From assembly GCA_023424585.1 (NCBI GenBank), contig JAFADT010000097.1:1-5264 (forward strand): a stretch of DNA of 5,264 nt, read 5' to 3'. This DNA is from Pseudomonadota bacterium (GTDB taxonomy: Bacteria; Myxococcota; Myxococcia; Myxococcales; Myxococcaceae). The notes under the pieces were generated by a model. That model did not search any database. It was not told where the DNA came from and worked only from the letters and a program-made list of their open reading frames with translations. Every line of letters starts with the position of its first letter. Position 1 is the stretch's first letter. This document shows positions 1 through 5,000 of the stretch, in pieces. Made by a program: the position numbers and the translations under genes.

Positions 1-1339
1 TGAGCACGTCGCCGCGGTCCGTCTCGCGCAGCAGCGTCCCGTCGCGCCGGTCGAACAGCTCCACGTGGTAGCTGCTCGAGGCCAGCGTCGGCTGGAGGCC
101 CAGCCCCTTCAGGGACAGCCCGCCCACCAGCACCAGGCGCCGGCCATCCCCCAGCTCCACCGGCGCGGTGAAGACCACGAAGGGCACCCCCGCCCGGCTG
201 AGGAAGGGCTTGGACAGGAGCACCTGGTCTCCGCCCTTCAGGGCCTGCTGGAAGTAGTCCCGGTCCGCGAAGTTGCCGGTGCGCCGGTTCAGCTTCACGG
301 AGGGCACCAGCGTCTCCCCCGTCGAATCCAACAGCCACGTCGCGTCAAACAGGCCGGAGTCGAACTCCAACAGCTCCACCCGCTCGCGCAGGACCTCCAG
401 GTTCCCCGTGCGCGCCGCGGCGATGAAGGCCGGGTCCCGGCTCTGCGCGCCCAGGAGCGCGCGCGCCAGGGCCGTCTTCTGCTCCAGCCACGCCGTCTCC
501 GTGACCACCGCATGCTGCGCCTTGCCGCGCAGCTCCACCTCGAGCGCCCGCTGCGCCACGTAGGACGTCACCGCCCCCAGCGCCAGGATGGGCAGCACCG
601 ACGCCAGGGCCATGCCCCGGAACAGCCGCCAGCGCACCCCGGACAGCACGGGCACCTCGCGCACCCACAACAACAACAGACAGGCCAGGGCCAGCACCGC
701 GTACACGCCCATCCCGGACCAGGAGCCTCGCGACCCCAGCACGAGCGTCAAGGTCAGGAACAGGACGCTCAAGCCCCCCACGGCGATGCGGCAGGCCCGG
801 CCACGCCCCCGCCACAGCCCCACCGCCAGCAGCGTCCCCGTCACCAGGAAGGCTCCGCCCAGGAGCCGGACGAACGGCCCGAACGCCAGCAGCGACATGC
901 GGATGACGCTGCCGGGGACCAGGACCATCAACCCGCCGAAGCTCAGCGCCACGCAGGCGATGAGCACCGACAGCAGGCCCCGCTCCCGGAAGCGGTGGGT
1001 CCGCTCCAGCAGCATCAGGCCCGCGAGCAGCGGGTACAGCACGAAGCCGGTGATGCCCCGGGGCATCACGGTGGCGCCCCACCAGTAGAACGCCACCGCC
1101 CCCAGGAAGAGCGCCCGGCCCAGCCACCCCACGAACGGGGGCCAGGTGGGGTACATCATCGCGGCGAGCATCGTCGCCGAGCCCACCAGGAAGAGGCTGC
1201 CGAGCGGGCGGACGTACGGGTAGATGAGCTGGAAGAGGGGGGCCCCGAACTCGTAGGGCACGAAGACCATCATGGTGCCGACGACAAGACCGAAGGCCGC
1301 CGCGAACCACTCCACCCGTGCCCGCTCGAGGATGCCCAC
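1..1339 (-). CDS. Membrane-bound Cache-domain sensor protein (N-terminal part, cut by window edge)
   Basis: The reading frame is open on the minus strand from 1339 to the left edge (446 residues). Residues about 12-262 hold roughly nine hydrophobic segments (near 12-30, 46-63, 70-92, 96-112, 121-142, 150-175, 184-202, 209-227 and 240-262). About 180 soluble residues follow, starting with an Ala/Glu/Leu-rich helix (264-300) and containing FADRDYFQQALKG (357-369). That motif is typical of Cache extracytoplasmic ligand-binding domains, as is the following strand-rich stretch (VVFTAPVEL, LVLVGGLSL). Cache proteins with many membrane spans usually end in a histidine kinase, GGDEF or phosphatase output domain; that part is outside the window, so the output is unknown. 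I chose GTG at 1339 (MGILERARVEW) because it precedes the first membrane segment and lies 7 nt from a good promoter. An ATG at 1273 would cut the first segment. No Shine-Dalgarno is seen. The gene is divergent from gene A. Confidence 0.82.
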   Translation of the reverse strand, partial: MGILERARVEWFAAAFGLVVGTMMVFVPYEFGAPLFQLIYPYVRPLGSLFLVGSATMLAAMMYPTWPPFVGWLGRALFLGAVAFYWWGATVMPRGITGFVLYPLLAGLMLLERTHRFRERGLLSVLIACVALSFGGLMVLVPGSVIRMSLLAFGPFVRLLGGAFLVTGTLLAVGLWRGRGRACRIAVGGLSVLFLTLTLVLGSRGSWSGMGVYAVLALACLLLLWVREVPVLSGVRWRLFRGMALASVLPILALGAVTSYVAQRALEVELRGKAQHAVVTETAWLEQKTALARALLGAQSRDPAFIAAARTGNLEVLRERVELLEFDSGLFDATWLLDSTGETLVPSVKLNRRTGNFADRDYFQQALKGGDQVLLSKPFLSRAGVPFVVFTAPVELGDGRRLVLVGGLSLKGLGLQPTLASSSYHVELFDRRDGTLLRETDRGDVL

Positions 1340-1346
1340 GGGCGGC

Positions 1347-1374
1347 AGACTACACGTCCCGCCCCCGCTGTCAG
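1347..1374 (-). promoter_or_regulatory. Sigma-70-type promoter of the Cache sensor gene, probably giving a leaderless mRNA
   Basis: On the minus strand a -35 box CTGACA (1374-1369, five of six matches to TTGACA) is followed by a 16-bp spacer and a -10 box TAGTCT (1352-1347, with the key T, A and final T). Only 7 nt separate the -10 box from the GTG start at 1339, so transcription should begin at or next to the start codon. The lack of a Shine-Dalgarno sequence agrees with a leaderless transcript. Confidence 0.6.
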
Positions 1375-1529
1375 TGGCGGAGTGCGGCCCGGGACAGACC
1401 GTTCGTCCAGTCCCTATCTCCGCCGCCAGGCGTCGAGCAGGGCCCCCGGCGCCGCATCCACGCGCACGCCATGGGGGACCTGGGTGAGAAGACGAAAGGG
1501 GCCCTCGCCGCGAACCTTCCGCGGGGCCG

Positions 1530-1546
1530 GTAGCGCTCCACGCTAC
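1530..1546. promoter_or_regulatory. Palindromic candidate activator site (UAS) upstream of gene A
   Basis: GTAGCGCTCCACGCTAC is an inverted repeat: GTAGCG and CGCTAC around CTCCA. The same GTAGC-N7-GCTAC arrangement with CTCC in the spacer occurs upstream of gene B at 3022-3038. In both copies CCGAGCG follows within a few bases (1552-1558 here). Its centre lies about 51 bp upstream of the -24 GG, near -75 relative to the predicted start. That suits an upstream site for a sigma-54 enhancer-binding protein, which are known to bind dyad sites upstream of -24/-12 promoters. The binding protein is unknown. Confidence 0.55.
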
Positions 1547-1587
1547 AAGACCCGAGCGTCTTCCCCCGGCGCCGCCGTGGCCATGCG

Positions 1588-1603
1588 TGGCACGCAACCT
1601 GCT
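1588..1603 (+). promoter_or_regulatory. Sigma-54 (-24/-12) promoter of gene A
   Basis: TGGCACG-CAAC-CTGCT matches the sigma-54 consensus TGGCACG-N4-TTGCW with one mismatch. The GG (1589-1590) and GC (1601-1602) are separated by exactly 10 bp, which is required for sigma-54 recognition. The predicted transcription start is at 1613-1614. Gene B has the same two elements (3162-3177), differing only in the four-base spacer. Transcription should need an ATP-dependent NtrC-type activator. Confidence 0.82.
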
Positions 1604-1614
1604 CTTGGGGTGGC

Positions 1615-1649
1615 CCGCCAATTCTGACATCCCGTGTCAGGAATGGCGG
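1615..1649 (+). promoter_or_regulatory. 5'-terminal hairpin in the leader of gene A
   Basis: Arms 1615-1629 and 1635-1649 pair over 15 positions with one A-A mismatch (1621/1643) and one T-G wobble (1623/1641). They close a five-base loop TCCCG (1630-1634). The hairpin starts 1-2 nt after the predicted sigma-54 transcription start, so the mRNA would begin with it. The gene B leader has the equivalent structure with the same CCGCC/GGCGG base and CCCG loop but a different middle stem. It could stabilise the mRNA, bind a protein or small RNA, or be a DNA operator; the sequence does not decide between these. It is an unlikely terminator, since no plus-strand gene lies upstream and no T-run follows. 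Confidence 0.7.
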
Positions 1650-1662
1650 AACCCCTCTTCCC

Positions 1663-1668
1663 AAGGGA
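1663..1668 (+). promoter_or_regulatory. Ribosome binding site of gene A
   Basis: AAGGGA lies 7 nt before the ATG at 1676. The identical hexamer and spacing occur before gene B. This fixes the start at 1676 rather than at the in-frame GTG at 1634, which sits inside the 5' hairpin. Confidence 0.75.
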
Positions 1669-1675
1669 CTGCACC

Positions 1676-3025
1676 ATGCACCGTCGTTCTCCCCGAGCCT
1701 TCGCCCCCACCTGGCTCCGCTCGCTGACGCGCTCCTCGTTCGCCCTGGGCGGCCTGCTCATGGCCGCGCCCGCCCTCGCCGCCGAAGCACGCGAGGCGCC
1801 CGCCACCATCGTCGACGTGTCCATGCGGGACGGCGAGCTGACCGCGCGCATCCGCTGGTCCGCCGAGTCGAAGTCCCTGCCCGAGGAGGTGGAGGTCCTG
1901 TCCTATGACGGCACGGACACGCTCACCGCGGGCGAGCGGGTGGCGCCGAAGGCCGGCGAGGAGCTGGAGGTGAGGCTGTCCGGCGCGGTGCAGGAGCCGT
2001 GGGAGACGGGCTGGGCCCAGCGGCTCGTCGTGCGCGAGGCGAAGGGCCGGGAGCTGGCCAGCCAGCCCTATGACGTCAGCCTGGCCTGCGAGGACGAGAA
2101 GACCTGCCAGCTGACGGCCGCGCCGGGCATCTCCGCCAGCCGCGAGGTCGTGCACGTGAGCACCGCCCTGCGGAAGACCCTCGCCTCCATCGAGAAGGAG
2201 CTGGGGACGAAGCAGTTCGACCTGGTGCGCGAGGTGGCCCGGCGTGAGCCCTCGCTGTTCGGCGAGGCCCTGAGCTACGCCCAGGGCCTGGTCAAGTACA
2301 GCCCCGCCGAGGGCTGCGACTGCGTCTGGGAGACGTCCTTCTCGCGCACCAACACCTCGGGGACGACCCTGGGCGCGGCGCACGAGCTGTACTCGAGGCC
2401 GCTGAGGAACCGCGCCTCGAATGCGCGCCTGTCCGCACAGGGCACCAGCCGGGTCACCCTCAGCCTGCGCTGCGGGACGCTGAGCTCGCCCCGCCTCCAG
2501 CCCGTGGGCATCCGGCAGTCCGACGGCCGGGTGAGGTCCGTGCTCCTGCCCCAGCCCGTCTACAGCACCTGCGTCGGGCCGTGCAGCGGCAGGTTCAATC
2601 ACTACGGGCGCATCACCGGCTCCGTGGAGGCATACAGCTCCGGCCCGCTCCTCAACGGGACCGCGCAGGAGCAGAGCACGTACCACCTGGGCGATGCGCT
2701 GAGCCCGGTCGTGGAGAAGTCCATCTTCGCGCCCACCCACGACTCCTTCGATGAGCCCCGCGTCGTGAACAACGTGGGCAGCGGCACCAGCTACGTCCAG
2801 ACGTCCGGCGAGGCCTTCCATGCCTTCGGCGGCAACACCCCGGACTCCACCCAGTGGCCCTACGGGCACGTGCGCAACGGCTACGCCATGGCCGTCCAGG
2901 GGAGCGTGGTGTGCCCCATCCCGAGCGGGACCCTGTACCCCATCGGCCGCGCCTGGGACACCGCCACCACCCAGGACAATCAGGGCAGCCTGACGCAGGG
3001 CATCTGGGACTTCTTCGGCCTGTAG
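1676..3025 (+). CDS. Gene A: secreted eight-cysteine protein of unknown function (paralog of gene B)
   Basis: The 449-residue product is unrecognised. It starts with a Sec-type signal peptide: basic residues 1-19, a hydrophobic core SFALGGLLMAAPALA and a likely AxA cleavage after Ala35. The mature part seems to have three regions: a strand-rich region (about 43-150, with DGELTARI and PWETGW), a helical region (about 158-208), and a cysteine-rich strand-rich C-terminal region (about 212-449). The eight cysteines (138, 144, 214, 216, 266, 299, 303, 413) all have counterparts in gene B, so up to four disulfides are possible. Shared blocks include QPYDVSL.C, C.C.W, LRC, C...C..RF..-.GR.TG and NGYA.A..G...C. 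No lipobox, membrane anchor or recognisable catalytic motif is seen, so it is probably periplasmic or exported. Expression is predicted to depend on the sigma-54 promoter at 1588-1603. Confidence 0.88.
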   Translation: MHRRSPRAFAPTWLRSLTRSSFALGGLLMAAPALAAEAREAPATIVDVSMRDGELTARIRWSAESKSLPEEVEVLSYDGTDTLTAGERVAPKAGEELEVRLSGAVQEPWETGWAQRLVVREAKGRELASQPYDVSLACEDEKTCQLTAAPGISASREVVHVSTALRKTLASIEKELGTKQFDLVREVARREPSLFGEALSYAQGLVKYSPAEGCDCVWETSFSRTNTSGTTLGAAHELYSRPLRNRASNARLSAQGTSRVTLSLRCGTLSSPRLQPVGIRQSDGRVRSVLLPQPVYSTCVGPCSGRFNHYGRITGSVEAYSSGPLLNGTAQEQSTYHLGDALSPVVEKSIFAPTHDSFDEPRVVNNVGSGTSYVQTSGEAFHAFGGNTPDSTQWPYGHVRNGYAMAVQGSVVCPIPSGTLYPIGRAWDTATTQDNQGSLTQGIWDFFGL

Positions 3026-3038
3026 CCCTCCGCGCTAC
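3022..3038. promoter_or_regulatory. Palindromic candidate activator site (UAS) of gene B, overlapping the gene A stop codon
   Basis: GTAGCCCTCCGCGCTAC has half-sites GTAGC and GCTAC around 7 bp. With flanking bases the repeat is TGTAGC/GCTACA (3021-3039). It matches the site upstream of gene A at 15 of 17 positions and is likewise followed by CCGAGCG (3041-3047). The TAG stop of gene A lies within the left half-site. The centre is about 133 bp upstream of the -24 GG of gene B, within the usual range for enhancer-binding-protein sites. It could instead form a small hairpin at the gene A 3' end, but no T-run follows, and the copy before gene A follows no plus-strand gene in this window. Confidence 0.52.
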
Positions 3039-3161
3039 ACCGAGCGAGGGGAGCGTAACGCGACGGGATACACCTCCACGCAAGCAACGTTTTCGTCAAT
3101 GTCGTGGAAATCCTAGCATTCCCTCCCAAACCCGCCACAATGACAGACATGGCGCAATCCC

Positions 3162-3177
3162 TGGCACGGGACCTGCT
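3162..3177 (+). promoter_or_regulatory. Sigma-54 (-24/-12) promoter of gene B
   Basis: TGGCACG-GGAC-CTGCT has GG at 3163-3164 and GC at 3175-3176 with the required 10-bp gap. The -24 and -12 elements are identical to those of gene A, including the unusual C at the first base of the -12 element. The predicted transcription start is at 3188 (A). Gene B therefore has its own promoter and need not be read through from gene A. Confidence 0.84.
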
Positions 3178-3188
3178 CTGACAGGACA

Positions 3189-3219
3189 CCGCCCTCCGAC
3201 GACCCGTGTCGGAGGGCGG
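3189..3219 (+). promoter_or_regulatory. 5'-terminal hairpin in the leader of gene B
   Basis: Arms 3189-3200 and 3208-3219 form 12 uninterrupted Watson-Crick pairs. A G-T pair (3201/3207) extends this to 13 and leaves the loop ACCCG (3202-3206). The hairpin begins one base after the predicted transcription start at 3188, just as in gene A. Relative to the gene A hairpin, counting from the loop, pair 5 is C-G instead of T-A and pair 8 is C-G instead of T-A, while pairs 1 and 7 change compatibly. Compensatory change implies selection on pairing. A second role as a barrier to read-through from gene A is possible. Confidence 0.75.
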
Positions 3220-3233
3220 ACCCCATTCTCCGC

Positions 3234-3239
3234 AAGGGA
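3234..3239 (+). promoter_or_regulatory. Ribosome binding site of gene B
   Basis: AAGGGA lies 7 nt before ATG at 3247, identical in sequence and spacing to gene A. It supports the 3247 start over in-frame starts further upstream that overlap the end of gene A. Confidence 0.75.
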
Positions 3240-3246
3240 TTGCCTC

Positions 3247-4629
3247 ATGCCCCATCACTCCGCGCGAGCCCTGTCAGGGCTCGTTCCGTCCTGGTTGCGC
3301 TCGCTGACCGTCTCCTCCTTCGCGCTGGGAGGGCTGCTGCTGGGCGCTCCCGCCCACGCCGCGGAGCCGCGAGGAGAGGCGCGCCCGAACGTCGCCACCC
3401 TGCTCGACGTGGCGATGGAGGACGGCGAGCTGACCGCGCGCATCCTGTGGACGGACCGGCAGGAGGACCTGCCCCCGTCTTCGAAGCTCGTCTCCCATGA
3501 CGGCGCGGACAAGCCCACCGCGGGCGCGCAGGTGACGCCGAAGCCGGGCGAAGTCTCCCAGGTGAAGCTGTTTGGCGCGCTGGACAAGCCCTGGGAGACG
3601 GGCTGGACGCAGAAGCTGGTGCTGGAGGACCCCAAGGGCACACCGCTGTTCACCCAGCCCTATGACGTGAGCCTGGACTGCGCGAACGACAAGGAGTGCA
3701 GCCTCACCGTGTCCGCGGGCGTCACGTCCGACAAGGACGTCGTTCACGTGAGCAGCGAGCTGGACGCCGCCATCACCAGGCTCGACGAGGCGCATGGCCA
3801 GGGCGAGTACGACCTGGTGCAGGAGGTGTCCAAGGACTTCCCGCACCTGCGCGGCGAGGCGCTGGTCTACACGCACCAGCTCTACCCGCGCATCCCCCTC
3901 TCCGGCCCCTGCACCTGCGCCTGGACCTCCACGAAGACGTACACGCCCACCACCCCCCAGAGCATCCTGGTCTCGTACCCGAACCGCAGCCTCTATGGCT
4001 GGAACGGGCCGGGCGCGAAGCACACGCTGAGCGCCAACGCCCTCACGGTGTATCCGCTGAGCCTCAATCGGACCGTCACCGGCACCAGCAAGCTGTCGCT
4101 GGGGTTGAGGTGCTCGCGCCGGGTCTCCCTCTACTGGTGGGACATCCTCATCTCCCGGCCGGGCGGGTGGTTCCCGGTGCCCTTCCCCATCTTCCTCAGC
4201 GTGCCATGCACCTCGCCGTGCAATGCCCGCTTCGACCACATGGGGCGCGTCACCGGCCGGACGACCGTCAGCGGCGTGGCCACCGCGCGGGAGCAGGGGA
4301 GCTGGCGCGTGAACAGCGGCGCGCCGCTCATCAACGAGCTCATCACCCAGAACAACGCCTTCGACACGGGGGCGATCGCCGTCTCGTTCTCCAACACCGG
4401 CGCCGACAACACGGTCAGCACGACGGGCCAGGTGACGGTGCCCACCACGTCCAGCATGGCGAGCGCCATCACCACCAACGGCTACGCCCAGGCCATCCAC
4501 GGCCAGCTGAGCTGCCCCGGCATCCCCGCCCTGGCGGGCAGGACCGTGTCAGACCACGCCACGACGCAGGGCCTGGACCACCAGAACAGCCTGCTCTGGA
4601 GCATCCAGGACTTCGCGGCGGGCTTCTAG
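3247..4629 (+). CDS. Gene B: secreted eight-cysteine protein of unknown function (paralog of gene A)
   Basis: The 460-residue product is homologous to gene A over its whole length and equally unrecognised. The signal peptide (1-38) ends in GAPAHA before AEP, giving an AxA cleavage after Ala38. Its stretch LRSLTVSSFALGGLL is nearly identical to gene A. All eight cysteines (145, 151, 222, 224, 289, 321, 325, 423) correspond to those of gene A, and there are no others. Conserved blocks are DGELTARI (60-66 region), PWETGW (115-120), QPYDVSL, VVHVSS, C-T-C-A-W (222-226), C...C..RFDHMGRVTG (321-337) and NGYAQA (411-416). The segment between the conserved cysteines at 289 and 321 is rich in Trp, Pro and aromatics, unlike the Arg/Gln/Ser-rich equivalent in gene A, so the paralogs may differ in what they bind. 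It is probably periplasmic, surface or exported. It has its own sigma-54 promoter and ends before a strong stem-loop. Confidence 0.88.
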   Translation: MPHHSARALSGLVPSWLRSLTVSSFALGGLLLGAPAHAAEPRGEARPNVATLLDVAMEDGELTARILWTDRQEDLPPSSKLVSHDGADKPTAGAQVTPKPGEVSQVKLFGALDKPWETGWTQKLVLEDPKGTPLFTQPYDVSLDCANDKECSLTVSAGVTSDKDVVHVSSELDAAITRLDEAHGQGEYDLVQEVSKDFPHLRGEALVYTHQLYPRIPLSGPCTCAWTSTKTYTPTTPQSILVSYPNRSLYGWNGPGAKHTLSANALTVYPLSLNRTVTGTSKLSLGLRCSRRVSLYWWDILISRPGGWFPVPFPIFLSVPCTSPCNARFDHMGRVTGRTTVSGVATAREQGSWRVNSGAPLINELITQNNAFDTGAIAVSFSNTGADNTVSTTGQVTVPTTSSMASAITTNGYAQAIHGQLSCPGIPALAGRTVSDHATTQGLDHQNSLLWSIQDFAAGF

Positions 4630-4660
4630 CCGCGCACGGAGGAGCCGCGTGGAATGACGA

Positions 4661-4705
4661 CACCCCGGCGCCAGGCTCCTGCGAAGGGGCCGGGCGTCCG
4701 GGGTG
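4661..4705. terminator. Long stem-loop between convergent genes, probable bidirectional terminator
   Basis: CACCCCGG (4661-4668) pairs with CCGGGGTG (4698-4705). CGCC (4669-4672) pairs with GGCG (4693-4696) with T4697 bulged. GGCTCCT (4674-4680) pairs with AGGGGCC (4685-4691) across a GCGA tetraloop (4681-4684). This makes 19 pairs with one mismatch and one bulge. It lies between the gene B stop (4629) and the stop of the minus-strand lipoprotein gene (4732). T-runs are weak on both sides, as is common in GC-rich genomes. Confidence 0.65.
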
Positions 4706-4731
4706 CTTGCTCCGCATGGCGCGGCGGCAGG

Positions 4732-4935
4732 CTACTTGTCCGTCGCGTCCTCGATCTTGTCGCCGGCCTTCTCCGCGGCGTCGCCCGTGGCGTCGGCGGC
4801 GTCCTCGGCCTTGTCCTTCACGGTGTCGCCCGCCTGCTCCATGTCGTCCTTGGCGGCCTCGCGGGTGTTGCGGTGGCAGCCCACGCCCACGGAGAGGGCG
4901 CCCAGCGTCAAGGCCAGCAGCGTCAGCTTCTTCAT
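4732..4935 (-). CDS. Small probable lipoprotein with 11-residue LEA-like amphipathic repeats
   Basis: The 67-residue product starts MKKLTLLALTLGALSVGVGC. This is a signal peptide followed by Cys20 in an imperfect lipobox (GVGC rather than L-A/S-G-C), so a lipid anchor is likely but not certain. The rest (21-67) is almost entirely Ala, Asp, Glu, Lys, Gly and Thr and falls into 11-residue units with Asp at 30, 41, 52 and 63: MEQAGDTVKD, AEDAADATGD, AEKAGDKIED. Such 11-mers form amphipathic helices in group 3 LEA proteins and apolipoproteins, which protect proteins or bind membranes during water stress. That role is inferred here. AAGGAG (4950-4945) lies 9 nt before ATG, which excludes a longer in-frame start at 5052. 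It faces gene B across a shared terminator and diverges from the lipoprotein gene at 5153. Confidence 0.85.
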   Translation of the reverse strand: MKKLTLLALTLGALSVGVGCHRNTREAAKDDMEQAGDTVKDKAEDAADATGDAAEKAGDKIEDATDK

Positions 4936-5000
4936 GTGGTGTGACTCCTTCACTTGAGGGGGGAAGCAGTATCCGTCGCGCCTCCCCCCGTGCGCGGCGC

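Larger units (their letters stand above)
1340..1675. other. Divergent regulatory region between the Cache sensor gene and gene A
   Basis: This 336-bp stretch has no convincing gene. From left to right it holds the minus-strand sensor promoter (1347-1374), an imperfect hairpin (1391-1414), a weak minus-strand ORF without a start codon (about 1414-1542), the palindrome GTAGC-N7-GCTAC (1530-1546), a second small inverted repeat AAGAC-N6-GTCTT (1547-1562), the sigma-54 promoter (1588-1603), the 5' hairpin (1615-1649) and the gene A ribosome binding site (1663-1668). Confidence 0.7.

Noticed and set aside
345..1310. Minus-strand ORF of 321 codons in another frame within the sensor gene
   Set aside because: Gly/Arg/Ala/Pro-rich shadow; the true frame on the same strand is open to the window edge and has hydrophobic segments.
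1471..1533. Small plus-strand ORF (MGDLGEKTKGALAANLPRGR)
   Set aside because: Twenty codons, no ribosome binding site, upstream of the sigma-54 start, and ends in the dyad.
65..1627. Long plus-strand ORF of 520 codons opposite the sensor gene
   Set aside because: Its product is low-complexity Gln/Arg/Pro/His/Ala, the usual antisense shadow in GC-rich DNA. The opposite strand encodes membrane segments and a Cache motif.
1615..1649. Gene A leader hairpin as a rho-independent terminator
   Set aside because: No T-run follows and no plus-strand gene lies upstream; its position at the predicted start favours a leader element.
1634..1675. GTG start at 1634 for gene A
   Set aside because: It lies inside the 5' hairpin and adds 14 residues before the signal peptide. 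ATG at 1676 has the AAGGGA site shared with gene B.
1676..1700. Twin-arginine export signal in gene A (RRSPRAF)
   Set aside because: The residues after RR do not fit the Tat consensus and the pair is absent from gene B, so Sec export is more likely.
1637..2869. Minus-strand ORF opposite gene A, and the similar one at 3274-4500 opposite gene B
   Set aside because: Both mirror the paralogs. They lack ribosome binding sites and have shadow-type composition.
2854..3246. Extended N-terminus of gene B starting inside gene A
   Set aside because: It would pass through the dyad, sigma-54 promoter and hairpin and bury the signal peptide.
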